Under the pieces are notes generated by a model. The model had not been told where the DNA came from, searched no databases, and saw only the letters and a program-made list of their open reading frames with translations. 64,000 nt of DNA from Medicago truncatula (lineage: Eukaryota; Streptophyta; Magnoliopsida; Fabales; Fabaceae), in the NCBI RefSeq assembly GCF_003473485.1, contig NC_053045.1:46728494-46792493 (forward strand). The letters are read 5' to 3'. The position numbers and the translations under genes are program-made. Each line of letters opens with the position of its first letter. Position 1 is the stretch's first letter. Of this stretch, positions 36,201 through 47,959 are shown one piece after another.

Positions 36201-36589
36201 AACCAAGAATTAAATGATGTCTCCTAGTTGTAGGTTCCAAAGGTGTGCAACTAAACACTTTGAGCAACTAAACACTTCTAGAGCCCCGCGTCTTGCATGT
36301 TTTTTCATGTTTGCATTTATTATTGGCATGGCTTTAAGTAGCAAAAAACGTGCATAATTAAATTGGTGAAGACAATGTTAAGTAGTAGTTAGTTGCTCAT
36401 TAATGTGATGATTTAGGAGGGAAATCACTTCATATTCAAGGTTAAATTTGTCATTTTAGGGTGTTAGGGCTGCATTAGGATTAGGGATTTAGGGAAATCA
36501 GACTTTCTTTGATTTTAAGTAAGTAAGATTTAAAATAAAAACATCTTAAGAAGAAAGTAAAAATAAAACCTAAAAACATGACATGGTAC

Positions 36590-37423
36590 CTCCCTGAAGC
36601 GTACTTGAAGTGACTGCTAATGATTCTAAATTGAGAAGGTCTAGCAGCCAGCTGAATAGAACCAAAGCATCTATCGGTAAAGCTTCATAGTGTGTTAACT
36701 TGATATTTACTCGTTTAACAGAAGAAAGACCACTCCCACACATATTATATGATTAGGACTACCGCTAAAAGTAAAGGTACATAGACTTGGAGTAGATAGC
36801 TCAATTTTCTCAAATTTGAATGAATTATTGTGCATAGCTAAATTGACAAGTTGTTCACTTGATATGTTGAATCACGAAGGGTCAAGCTATTTAGCCTTTT
36901 AAAGGCCAAAAAGGGCGTAGCACAACCGTTTTCACCACCACAAAAGACGAAATTTGTTACACCTAAGCTAGTTAATGCGGGCAAATTCAAAGATTTTGGA
37001 AATAATGTTCGAGCATCACTATCAACATTGCCTCTAGGGTAAATTGAAAACATAAGAGATGTAAGAGCGTGACAAGAAGAAACATAGTTTATAATCTTCT
37101 TAAGAAGTTGAGGCACAATATCACCATGATGGTCGTAACATGAAGAGTCAGAACTTTAGACACAATAATTTGAATTGTTTAACAGTGGAAAATCTTGAAG
37201 AATGCAATATAAGAGATGGAATACGTTTCGAGAGATGTTTCCATCTCTTGGACAAAACACAAGTTCGAATGGCATGTTTGGTATTCAACGATGACAAAAT
37301 GTAAAGGAGAATACCGTCGGGTAAGTCACTCGGCCTGTCTTCATTTTCTGCAATTTTAACTTTACAGATCCTTCTTTTCTTCGATTTTTGTCGAATCCTG
37401 CTCTCTTCGAGAAAATCATCCAT
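36590..37423 (-). pseudogene. Broken F-box/LRR gene
   Basis: From ATG 37423 the reading gives a basic N-terminus and an F-box (SDLPDGILLYILSSLNTKHA, then RTCVLSKRWKHLSKRIPSL). Soon after comes a stop near 37148 and a frame change with loss of some codons near 37110-37148. An LRR part then reads LLKKIINYVSSCHALTSLMF and TPFLAFKRLNSLTLRDSTYQ to about 36840. A further shift leads to FEKIELSTPSLCTFTFSG, and another near 36745 to SVKRVNIKLTHYEALPIDAL, ending at TSSTLQ with a GT donor near 36608. At least three frame breaks are needed, and the C-terminal exon is missing. It belongs to the large legume F-box/FBD-LRR family. Confidence 0.85.
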
Positions 37424-37585
37424 ACGCCTCGTTTCATCTCTGATAAACATTGAAAAGGAACAGCAAAATGGAATAATATTCTGCAATGCAATAGAACAAG
37501 GAGAAAATGAGTAATTCTACAGGGAAATTTCAAGCATAATCAAAGGCGTGTTCGATTGCAACGAGAAACAATTTGGAAGAAAAAG

Positions 37586-37852
37586 CTAGGGTTCGAGAAA
37601 TACCTTGTTGTTCAGTGTGACTTCGGGTACTTCAAGGACTCTTACACATACTAGATTGACGTGCGAATCTATGATTTTATTTCTAAGGTTCGCTTTGTTT
37701 AATCTTAACGAAGGGAAAATTTGGCGCCATTCCAAATTTGCAACGAGAGATTCAATCTTGCTGTTGGTACACGAGGAAATGCTATTTTTGATATTTAAAT
37801 AACTTGCATATGAAAAAAGTTGTGGTGTGTTTAGTGAGGATAAGAGAATCAT
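37586..37852 (-). pseudogene. Possible fragment of an F-box/LRR-type protein
   Basis: An 88-codon open frame with LSSLNTPQLFSYASYLNI, a text that resembles the LRR part of F-box/FBD proteins (the TPxL step). It lies upstream of the broken F-box gene, so if real it is displaced. Weak recognition only. Confidence 0.3.
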
Positions 37853-38279
37853 AGTTTTTGTCTTGTCTCTTGGGTTTAGTTTGTGGTGGCATTTATCATA
37901 GGAAGGTATAATCCTTTTCCACCGTGGGAAAAATTATTCTTGATCATTGATATATTAATAAAAATAATGAATGGTTGAGATGGATTACCTGAAACCTAGT
38001 TAACTTTTTGGTTTTAAAAACTGTATAAAATTTGTGACCCCACATTACATAGGTTTAATGTTATTTTATTTAATGGGCTATAAACACAATATATGAACAA
38101 TTGGCCTATTGTTATTGAATTTTTAATATTGATAAAAAATTGTAAAATAAAATTAAAAACTCTTGATTTAAAAAATAATAGTCAGTAGACAATATTGTCG
38201 TACAATTTATACATGTTACAACCATCAATCGCTAATTAATTAAGTAAATTGATTTTCGTATGTATCTTAAAAATAATAA

Positions 38280-38360
38280 TAAGAGAATTTATAATAGAAT
38301 AATTTGACGCATAATTCGCGCTTTGACGTTTAATCCGTACGGATCACGGTCTGTTGCTAG
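38280..38360 (+). mobile_element. Helitron 3' terminus, plus strand
   Basis: A perfect palindrome ATCCGTACGGAT (38333-38344), then 12 bases, then CTAG (38357-38360) followed by T. This is the canonical plant Helitron 3' end: hairpin about 10-12 bases before CTRR, inserted before T. The sequence differs from the minus-strand end at 35676, so it is another family. Confidence 0.65.
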
Positions 38361-39948
38361 TTTTTTTTCTTAAACATTTAATCCTAAAAATCATTAAAAA
38401 AAACAAATAAAACTAAACGGAAAAAAAAAATCAAAAATCAAAAGCAAAAAAATATTTAAAATGGTTGTTCCTCAAAGCCTATGTAAAAACTAAAACATTA
38501 AAAAAAAATATGGCTTGTTTGCCAAAATGAAAATAAAACAACAAAAAAAAAAAATGAAAACAAATGCGATGCATAAGGTGGTGGTGGTGTGCAAAGTAAT
38601 GTTTTCTAAAAGGGATATGTAATTCAAACCAAAAACCAAACAAAATATGTAGCAACTTATTGCAATGCCATGTGTAGGTAAAATGTGACCTTTCCCATGG
38701 TGGGAAATGGGAAAGGATTAGACCTTCCCATTGTAAATGCCACCTCAGTTTGTTATGTTTTAAAATAAAAACTGTTTTACAATTGAGCAATGATATTTGT
38801 ATATGTGAGTATGAGAGAGAAAGTTGTCAAAAAGTTGTCACAAAATAATTGTACAAATATCATTTCTCTTTATAGTTAAACACCGTATAATTGGAGTTGA
38901 TTTGTCGTGTTCTTCGTTTTGTAGCATATCTTCTTTTTTCATGTTTAAAATCTACACTTCTTTATAAAAGTATCCACAACTGAGACATTCATTTTTGGGT
39001 TCTTAAATGGGTGACACGTGTAGGTGACTCATTTATAATTTTTTAATAGTAGTACTTAAAAAGCACTTAATCACTCCAACCCAGATCTCACACAAAGTTC
39101 TTAGGGATCCACCAATCAACTATCAACAATTTTATATCGTTATATTTTTTATTTTTTTTTAATATTAAAAGAGTGCGGGTCTTGCTTCAAAGTGGGTGTC
39201 TTACGTAAGACCCTGGGTCTTGTAAGACCCTGAAAAAGATTCTCCCCATTGGAGGTACCTAATAGGGAGTTAAGATCATCTCCATTTAATCTCTTCTCCA
39301 TTTATTTCATTTGGAGAGATATAGACACAAAATCTTGAAAATAATTAATGATGCTGGAACCTATTTAATGGTAGGACCTACCACATATTTTTTGTGTCTA
39401 TCTCTTTCCTAATTGCAGTCTTCATTTATGATAACAAATGGAGAGGATTTCAACCCCCTAACAGGTATCAGATCTTAAATAGTTAAGACCCTCCCAATTA
39501 AGATAGTCTAAATTAATTAAAAAAGATATGTTTAATAATTGTCAATTTCTCAAGTTATTTTTACTAGTTTATAGCAATTTTTATAAATTCATTTAAGTAG
39601 TTTATAGTTTATCATTATTTATCTCAATTTCATTACTGAAATATTAATTCAAAAAATTAAAATATTAATTTTATTACTAAACACTACGAATCTAATCAAA
39701 TAGTTTATCCGCTATCAGTTACTAAGCTAGTTTTCTAACCATCTACGATAAGCTCGCATGTTATAAACTAGTTTATCAGTCGCTCGCTATTTTTATTTTT
39801 TTTACCAAACATAATCATAATAGTTTCTCTCATAGTTTTTCTACGTCTTCCTATGTCTCTAGTAATCAGATTATTCTCTAGCTGATCTGATCACTTCTCT
39901 ATCCATGTCTAAACCACCTAAACATGATTTCCACCATCATTTTGACTA
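38361..39948. repeat. Repeat-rich spacer
   Basis: No gene. It includes a short MITE at 38790-38873 (listed apart) and an inverted-repeat element at about 39240-39480, whose arms include GAGAGATATAGACACAAAA and its complement TTTTGTGTCTATCTCTTTCC. Confidence 0.5.
38790..38873. mobile_element. Short MITE of the ATGATATTTGTACAA family
   Basis: ATGATATTTGTA at left, TACAAATATCAT at right; the interior shares AGAGAGAAAGTTGTCAAAAA with the copy at 18466. At 84 bases it is an internally deleted copy. Confidence 0.7.
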
Positions 39949-40219
39949 CTCCTTCCGTTCCTTTATAATTGTCACTTTTGTATAAAAATTTTGTTTCTAA
40001 TTCACTGTCATTTTCAAAGTCCAATACATCATTAAATGTTGTTTACCTATATTACCCTTGGATATTTGTTGTAGAGAGAGAAATATATGTAATGAGATAT
40101 TAAATGATTAAGGTTATTATAGAAAAAAGATAAATTGTTGCATCAAAAGTAGTAAAATATTTGTTGTCTTAATTTATGTAAAAAGTCAAAATATGACAAT
40201 TAAAAAGGATTAGAGGGCG
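39949..40219. mobile_element. Degenerate Stowaway MITE
   Basis: CTCCTTCCGTTCCTTTATAA at left; the right end (GGATTAGAGGGCG) is decayed. TA is present on both flanks. Noncoding, about 271 bases. Confidence 0.6.
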
Positions 40220-40457
40220 TATTTGTTTACCTTAACTCTCTCTAGTCTCTAATATTATCATGGTTTATATTTTTTTTGGGGTCAAATTATCATGGTTTAT
40301 CTTATTCTATTTAATGTTATCACACATCTAATACAATATCATCATATTTGAAATGATCATTTTATTCACATGTTGTACTTCGTCACCTAAGAGAGTTGAA
40401 AAAATTACTGAATTAAATCTCATAAAATGTACCTCTCAAAAATTATCTATTTTTTTA

Positions 40458-40846
40458 GGCTAAATTGTATTTTTGGTCCCTTAACTATTTAGGTAGTATC
40501 GCTTTGGTCCATTAACTAAAATTTGATTTATTTTGGTTCCTTAACTTCTTCCCGTTACACATTTTGGTCATTTCCGTTAGTTTTAATTCAAAAACCTCAG
40601 GTTTTCTTCATTTTCTTATGAAATTTTTTATGGGATTCTTGTTGTTGAAGGTTGATGGAGATCATATGAAAATGAAAAAGAGGAAAAGAAGATGAAGAAA
40701 AGCTAATGTTTTTTATTTAAAACTAACATAAATGACCAAAATGTGTAACAGAAAGAAGTTAAAGGATCAAAAATAAATCGAATTTTAATTAGAGTACCAA
40801 AGCGATACTACCTAAATAGTTAAGGAATCAAAAATACAATTTAACC
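40458..40846. mobile_element. MULE-type MITE with exact 9-base target duplication
   Basis: GGCTAAATTGTATTTTTGG at left and CAAAAATACAATTTAACC at right form inverted ends, with more paired text inward (CTTAACTATTTAGGTAGTAT and its complement). The flank ATTTTTTTA is identical at 40449-40457 and 40847-40855. Length 389 bases. It lies about 310 bases upstream of the xylosyltransferase start codon. Confidence 0.85.
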
Positions 40847-41156
40847 ATTTTTTTATATTCTAAATCATGAAATTAACAATGAAATGTATAAATTTACAAC
40901 CCTTCGATCAATCTGATGGTTTAAATTAAGTCACTTATACTTTTCCCCTTTCAGAGCAAAACGTCGTCGTCTCTAAGCAACCAAAAACGAACATTCCATC
41001 ACTTCTTCGCACCGGAGCATCACCGTTATTCCCTCCCGGGAAAACCAAACCACCCAATCTCAATTCTCAATTCTCAAATCCCTAAAATTCACATCAAAGT
41101 TCAAATCTTGTCCCCTTTCATCTTCATCACTAGATCTCAATCCCCAACATTCCAAA

Positions 41157-44100
41157 ATGTCAGGGTTTCTACACCAAAGATCACTCCACAACCCATTCCA
41201 ATTTTCAAATCCATTTCCATCTTCACAACCTTCTTCAACAAATCCCAAAAAACCCCTTTCAATTTTCAGCCCCGCAATTCTCCTTTCACTATTATCCCTC
41301 ATCATAGTACTCGGTGTTTTCTCTCCTTGGGTAGGAATGCCTCAAAAACTCATTTTTACTTCAAACCCTGAAGTTTCCAAATGGGGTCGTTATACATTGG
41401 ATGAAGCACTCACCTTTGTGGCTAAAAATGGGACTGTGATTGTTTGTATTGTTAGCCAACCTTATTTACCTTTTCTTAATAACTGGTTGATTAGTATTGC
41501 TATGCATAAGCGTCATGATATGGTTCTTGTTATTGCTGAAGATTATCCTTCACTTTATAAAGTTAATCAACTTTGGCCTGGTCATGCTGTTCTTATTCCT
41601 CCTGTGCTTGATCTCGAAGCTTCTCATAAGTTTGGTTCTCAGGTTTTTCGGTCACAGCAAATCCTCTCATTTTATTGCATTGAACTTTCTTATGTTTTTA
41701 TAGTCTTAAAGTATTAAAGGTTGATATTTTTTTTATTTTTTTTGTTTTGTTTTGTTTGTTGAATATCTGTTTTGTTAGTTACATTGCTTACTTGTTCTTG
41801 CTTAAGAATGTGACAATAGATACCGAGTTTTCAAAATAAAAATAAAAATAATGTGACCATAGTTATCAATATATTACCATACATGCGAGTTGTATTTTGA
41901 TTCAATACATGATTAAACTGAATCTATACGAATCTCTAGTATGTATTTATTTTGGAGGTAAATCTCGATTCATCATTATGAGGAATTCCGATTTGTTCTT
42001 GTGAATCACTACCTAAACTTAGTGTAGTCAGATATGTTTTTTTATCAACTTTAAATAGCCGACTTCTTTTATTTCTTCATTTGATTTAGGACTTGGTTCT
42101 TGAATTATTTTGAGATTCATGTATGATATATCAACTTATAATTTGGCTACATCACTTGTTTTTACAGGGTTTCTTCAACTTTACAGCCAGGAGGCCAAGC
42201 CATCTTCTGAAGATTTTGGAGCTTGGATACAGCGTAATGTACAATGATGTTGACATGGTTTGGTTAGGTGATCCGTTTCCATATCTGCAAGGGAACCATG
42301 ATGTGTATTTTACAGATGATATGACAGCAGTAAGTACTCAGTTAATTTCATTTTCTTTTATGCTTCATTTCGATTATTATATTATAACTCCAAGCTACAT
42401 ACATCAATCCTAGAAACTTGTTGTCTACATTGATGCTTTTACCATGTGAGTGTATTATATAATTATGTTTGATAACCATATTATATTAGTTAGTTCAGTC
42501 GGCTAGTTAGTAGTCTGCGGAGTTAGAAAAGGTAGGATATTACAATTTATATAGATAATAGAAGAGAAGAAAGTTATTTAGGAATTTTGAGAGAAATTAT
42601 GGGCCTTTGGGATAGGGAGGAGCAAACCTTAAAGTTATGGAAGTTTGTAGCTGTATTTAGGGGATACTTTCCTTATTCTTTCTAATAAAGTATCAGGTTT
42701 GTAATGAATTCGGAGTGGTTCTATCAGTTGGAAGTGAAGTTCTACCTACACGTTTTACATTGACCTTATTATTGGATAAATTTTATTTTGGCTTCACTCA
42801 ATAACTTAAGCCCTCTCTTGGTTGAAAACCTTTATAAAAATATTAAGGGAAATGCTAACAATAACAAGTGCCCTTAGGGCACTAAGGGCACTTGTTAAGA
42901 AATCTAAAGAGGAAATTTTGTCTTGGGAATGATGCATTCAACACATTGAAAGTTTAAAAAGTAACTTTTTCTACATAAAACTTATAAATTATTTTGTGTC
43001 AGCAAGTGTAATACTGGGTTTTCTGTGTCAGCAAGTGTAATGTAAAAATGTATGATGCAGTATATCTGCTTTATCATCTTACAATTTTGTTGGGTCAAAA
43101 GATTGAAAATAACTTAGGAGGGCTGCTCTCGCTTTATCGTCCTATCCATCGTTTATGTTGACTTATAACTAGCACATACTCCCTCAGTCCCTATTTTTAA
43201 GAACCTTTGGCACTTTATACACATATTACTAATTTGTCTTCTAATAGGGTTTTATAATTAGGGACGGAGGGAGTAGATAAATATGTGATGTACTGATGTT
43301 TACCGTGCTCAAATGTTTTAGTCCATCAGTGGGTTGTACCTTTACATAAGCTCCATTATGTGAATCTATGCATCAACCATGCAGAGGAAACTTCATGAGA
43401 TCCATGACAGTACTTGATGGGCATTTTGAAGTTCAATGATATCAGTCTTCTCCTTGTCCTCCTGATCCTTTTTTATTTTTTATTTTTTGGAATTAAAGAT
43501 GTTCTAAGCCCGAGATTTTGTTAGGATTATAGAATAAAGGGAAATCAGAGTAGTTAATGTAGTTATGAGTTGTTGATGAATTCGGCAGGTCGGACCAGTG
43601 GTGTTGCCAGGACCCTGTGTCAGGGGGTTCAAACTTTTAGATTTTTTTTTTGGTACTACAAACTTTTGAACTTTAATTAATAATATGCAATAAAATTAAT
43701 GTATATTGAATAAATTATATTGTATTAAAGATAAAGAAAAGTGTATGTATATATTCTACATTTGTTTCATCTCCTATTTGATTACTACACAACCCAATCG
43801 TCACAATCTGCATAGCAGAAAAGACAGTTTAAGTGAGTTGCCTAGTGGTATTGGCTTGGGATCTGGGAGTGTGCTCCTCCTCAAGGTCTCAGGTTCGATT
43901 CCCTCTGGTGCCAATTTGAGGGGGTTAGTTTAGCTTCTTCAACAAAAAAAAAAAGTTTAAGTGAGTTGTGAGTACCACCAACTCATCATGATCAAGAGAG
44001 CACTACCAATGTACTTACAAATTATCCACCAACAAAGTTCTTACAATGGTAAGTGGTAACATGAGTTAAACTTAGGTTATTACAAGATGTGAATAAACTT

Positions 44101-45804
44101 TTAGACCAATTGACATCGGCAATTGTTTCGTCGTTTATAATCATATCAATTTAATTTTATTAGTAAAAAATTTATAATTTTAAGTATAAGCAATGTCATA
44201 TTATTATTTAAATTTTAAAGCAAGCTTATCAAATTAATATAAAATCTTTAACCAAAATCATGTATATATGTAATAACTTTTCGAAGATACAATCAAATGA
44301 TGTGCCAGCCTATTGGATATATTACTTTTAACAAGCAACAAATTAACATGACATGGGATCCCTCATTTTTGTTCTAATAATAATAACAATAATATGTCAT
44401 GATAGCACAATTAACTAAAACAAAGTAACATTGCACCACGTTTTAATGGTACAGAATGAAAAAACAGGTTCATTGGGAAATATTGAGGGGGTTCAACATG
44501 TGAAAAAGTAGATTTAAAGGTGTAAAGATTTAAATCCAGGGGATTCATTTGAATCCCCTCACATAAGAGTGGCGGAGTGGCTCCGCCACTGGGTTGGACC
44601 AATTGTTAGGAACCCAATATTTGAATATCAAAGAAAGAACATGTTATTTAAGAAATAGGATAGAGTGGGAGATAATCTCTCCTGCAAGGGTTTCCCATTC
44701 ACAACAGAGAATACTCTATTAACAATAACAATATTCAAAGATGATCTCTATCCTTTGTGTTCTCTTATTTATACACATACTCTCTATAACAACCTCAACT
44801 AACTAACTTCTCTAGCAACTCATAACTAGTTAACTACTTAAATTTCCCTTTATTCTATAATCCCAACAGATTTTCTTTTCTATCATTAGAAAAATAATAT
44901 AAACATATTCCTGTGATAATAAAGAAGATTACATTACAAACTTAGGGACGTGGTAATGTACCAGAAGGTGCATCCACAAGTTCCAGTTCTAGTAAATCAG
45001 GCTCAGTTTTTTATTTTCTTATTCTGGATATTTCCTGCAGTTCTATTGTGATTCTATTCTAGTTCTTTTATAGTTGACATTTTTCTATTTCTTTGTGAGA
45101 CCAGATCAAACCATTGAACCATTCACACGATTTACCACCACCAGGAAAAAAGGGGCGGCCTTATATATGTAGTTGCATGATTTTCCTTCGACCTACCGAT
45201 GGAGCAAAGCTAATTTTGAAAAAGTGGATGGAGGAGCTTCAGATTGAGCCATGGTCTAGAACCAAGAAATCTAATGATCAACCTGCTTTTAACTGGGCTT
45301 TAATGAAGAATGCTAAAGGGGTATGTTGCAGTTTTATTATTTCCATGTAGTTTGTATGGCATCCACAGAATTAGTTATACCAATATACAAGACTTGTCTT
45401 AAGATAATCTTTTAGAGCATTTTGATGATCGAATAGGATTTTTGTTTCTGATGAAGTAGCGCAGCGCATGCCACCATAGGCTGGAGATCAATTATAGGAT
45501 ATTGTTTCTGAATTCTAATAAATGAATGAACAAAGTGCATGCCATTATAACCTTCAATTTAAATCCTTCATTTTCTTGATTTTTCCGATTACAGGTTGAT
45601 ATGTACTTGCTTCCACAGTCGGCATTCCCTACAGGCGGATTATATTTCAAGAACAAAACATGGGTTAAGGAAACTAAAGGAAAGCATGTAATTATCCATA
45701 ACAACTATATAGTTGGTTTTGAAAAGAAGATAAAGCGATTTCGTGACTATGGTCTATGGTTGGTGGATGAACATAAACAGGAGTCGCCTTTAGGTAGATT
45801 ATGA
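41157..45804 (+). CDS. RGXT: RG-II xylosyltransferase (GT77, RGXT/MGP4-like)
   Basis: Exons 41157-41642, 42168-42329, 45105-45320 and 45595-45804; GT-AG introns, all phase 0, 357 residues against about 361 in Arabidopsis RGXT1. Family reaction: transfer of xylose from UDP-xylose to L-fucose in side chain A of rhamnogalacturonan II, in the Golgi. A single transmembrane anchor lies at about residues 35-58 (type II topology). The nucleotide-sugar DxD motif is in MYNDVDMVWLGD (Asp189, Asp191). Further family blocks are NFTARRPSHLLKILELGY, PYICSCMIFLRPTDGAKL and NDQPAFNWAL; the end is PLGRL. Intron 2 is 2.8 kb and filled with mobile elements. Confidence 0.93.
42863..42896. repeat. 14-base perfect inverted repeat in intron 2
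   Basis: AACAAGTGCCCTTA and TAAGGGCACTTGTT are separated by 5-6 bases. The pattern, with GGGCACT inside, is that of a small MITE common in legume genomes. Confidence 0.7.
43179..43273. mobile_element. Short Stowaway MITE in intron 2
   Basis: CTCCCTCAGTCCCTATTTTTAA at left faces TTAGGGACGGAGGGAG at right, with TA on each side. 95 bases. Confidence 0.8.
43519..43575 (-). mobile_element. LTR fragment (inverted relative to 44604-44868)
   Basis: The text TGTTAGGATTATAGAATAAAG matches, in reverse, the right end of the LTR at 44604-44868. It is a small fossil fragment of the same family. Confidence 0.6.
43841..43954 (+). mobile_element. SINE, plus strand, with 14-base target duplication
   Basis: An A-box-like CTAGTGGTATTGG, a B-box GGTTCGATTCC and a terminal A-run. 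GTTTAAGTGAGTTG at 43827-43840 and 43955-43968 is an exact target duplication. At 114 bases it is a small family; an older relative is at 12896. Confidence 0.88.
44604..44868 (+). mobile_element. Solo LTR fossil (LTR retrotransposon)
   Basis: Begins TGTTAGGAACCC and ends TAATCCCAACA, so the short inverted ends of an LTR are present, about 265 bases in all. No internal region adjoins it. No clear target duplication is seen, which suggests an old or rearranged copy; family probably Copia, not certain. Confidence 0.6.
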
Positions 45805-46636
45805 CTTAATCATTGTTACAAGTTTGTCATCAGCTTAATTTGGTCCCTCAAGGCTCAAGCATCTGGATTCAGAATATGATTTCTGCCAAATTGTTCATCC
45901 TTGCTTGCTTGGTGGATGCTTTCTGAAGATGTTTCTGAAGATATTTCAACTGTTGCTGTCAACACACATGGTTGGATTGGATGAATTATGGGCTGGGGAG
46001 AGAAATGTGTGTTGTTTTGAATTTTATGATGAAAAAAGGTGGTTAGAAATGGGTTATGGATACATTTATATTTAAGGGCCCAGAGAAGAAAAGGGTTGAT
46101 TTTATTTGGTTCTTAGAGTTGTACCTGATGATCTACACGATTTCTGTAGCATATATAATAAACATTTATCTTTGACAAGTATTTATGAAATATTTTTATT
46201 TTATATGAAAAATTCAATCAGCATATATTTATGAAAATTATTTGTGACAGTTAATTTTGAATACTAATTAGATATTACATTGTACTCCTTGTGTTCCTTC
46301 ATAGTGGTTGTTTTTACGTTATTTACACATGTCAAGAAAAAACTAATACAATACATTTGTTAGTTATTTGAAAATTATTTGTCTTTTAAATGATACTCTT
46401 AACAATATTTATTTCATTTTACCTATTTATCCTTTTAAGGTAAAAACATACATAAGGGGTTGTATTGGAAAAATAATAAACAATGATGCTTTGAATGTTG
46501 AAAACGACAAGTAAAAAAGTTCAGAGTACTAAATAAAGCCAGAATGACAAAAACAAAAGAAAAAATGAAACCAATTAAAAAAAAAAACAATAAACGCCAA
46601 AAATGCACAGTACGACATTTAAAAAATGTTGTGAAT
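45805..46636. other. Spacer after the xylosyltransferase gene
   Basis: The first 350 bases are likely its 3' untranslated region. From 46280 to about 46530 there is weak Stowaway-like text (TACTCCTTGTGTTCCTTC). No gene is seen. Confidence 0.4.
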
Positions 46637-46707
46637 GCGTTTGCCGGGAGTCGAACCCGGGTCTATTGCTTGGAAGGCAATTATCCTAACCGTTGGACTA
46701 CAAACGC
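46637..46707 (-). tRNA. trnG-TCC: tRNA-Gly (TCC)
   Basis: The minus strand folds as a complete cloverleaf of 71 bases: acceptor GCGTTTG/CAAACGC, anticodon stem ATTGC/GCAAT with loop CTTCCAA (anticodon TCC at 46672-46674), T arm CCGGG-TTCGACT-CCCGG. A and B boxes are intact. A run of A on the plus strand at about 46620-46626 gives the Pol III terminator. Confidence 0.97.
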
Positions 46708-47959
46708 ATCTTGTTGATGGATTCTGTCTGCATACAAATATAATCAATTGATATAGCAGACACCACTAACTTTTTTCTTAGGTCAATATTTTGATGGCAT
46801 TGAAATACTTGTGCCCGTATCATTGTATCAAATAATATAGAATAGACTATATGCACTTTATAGAGGAGGAGCAGAAATCTCACTTTATTAAAAAAAAAAA
46901 AAAAACAGAGAAAGAAATCATCATCTCTTATACGAGGGGCAAGACAAGACTCCAATGACATATACATTACTACTAGAGTTGCTAGCACAGACCACATATG
47001 AAATTCATTTTGTATATACTGAAAATCTGCAATCCATATCTCCTAATTACAGTAAAGGAGTCGGTCATTTCAGGAACATTAAATTTTATCCGTGATGGTA
47101 TTTTTTACGAACAATTTTTGTAATGAATTGCAAGAATTGATGTATCAAATTTTTATATGGTTTGAACCAGTTATTTGGCAGAATACAAATATAACTTGGA
47201 TGAAAATTGTCGAATCACATTCTTTCATTCATATTTGTATAATGTTGGCAGCGCCTCTCAAAGTTAACAAAAAAACAACAGTTTAGGCAAGTTGAGCTAA
47301 ATTTAGTCCGAGTCTAACAGTTCATTTTCATAAATAAACGTCAATAGCAGACTCATTATGCTAGAAAAATGAATCCCTTAGGAAGTTGACAATTCCTCTA
47401 TGGCCCTATGAGTATGACTTATGAGAGTGGGTTTATGAGCACCCCCTGCTTTATTGATTCCTCTTGCACAGATTTGAGAATGAATCTACAAATAAAATAA
47501 TTGTGTTTATACTATACAGGCTGAGAAATGAACTCTCACCATGCATGTATCAATCAAGGGAGTGCAATTTCATGCAAGTTGGCTAGCATACAAGAAACTT
47601 AATCACGCACAAAAAACAAAATTAAAAATGGAGTGCCTTCATGTTCAAAGCTAAGGTACATTTGTTACATTCTTGATTGATAATTCAACTACAGAAAGAT
47701 AGTGGCATTTAAAACTACTATTTTCAAGAAAATATTAAACAACTCCATTTGATTACTTTGGAATTTATGCATTTTTACGACAATTGAGCAACTGATCATC
47801 CATGTACACAATACCAAATGAAGAAATAGGAAAATATACAAAGTTCAGATTTCAGGCACGCATTAACTTTCTGTCTGCAGCAAGCATTCCCTAATATATC
47901 TCTCTATTGTTCCTTCCACATTAATTAGAGCCAACAGCAAAGATGCACTTAGGAATCTG
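46708..47959. other. Spacer between tRNA-Gly and the Rossmann-fold gene
   Basis: No gene recognised. The last few hundred bases are likely the 3' untranslated region of the minus-strand gene. Confidence 0.45.

Larger units (their letters stand above)
42330..45104 (+). other. Large repeat-filled intron 2 of the xylosyltransferase gene
   Basis: The intron runs from GTAAGT to CCAG. It holds a short inverted-repeat element (about 42845-42900), a Stowaway MITE (43179-43273), a SINE (43841-43954), and LTR fragments (43519-43575 and 44604-44868). Flanking exons still splice in frame. Confidence 0.8.
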
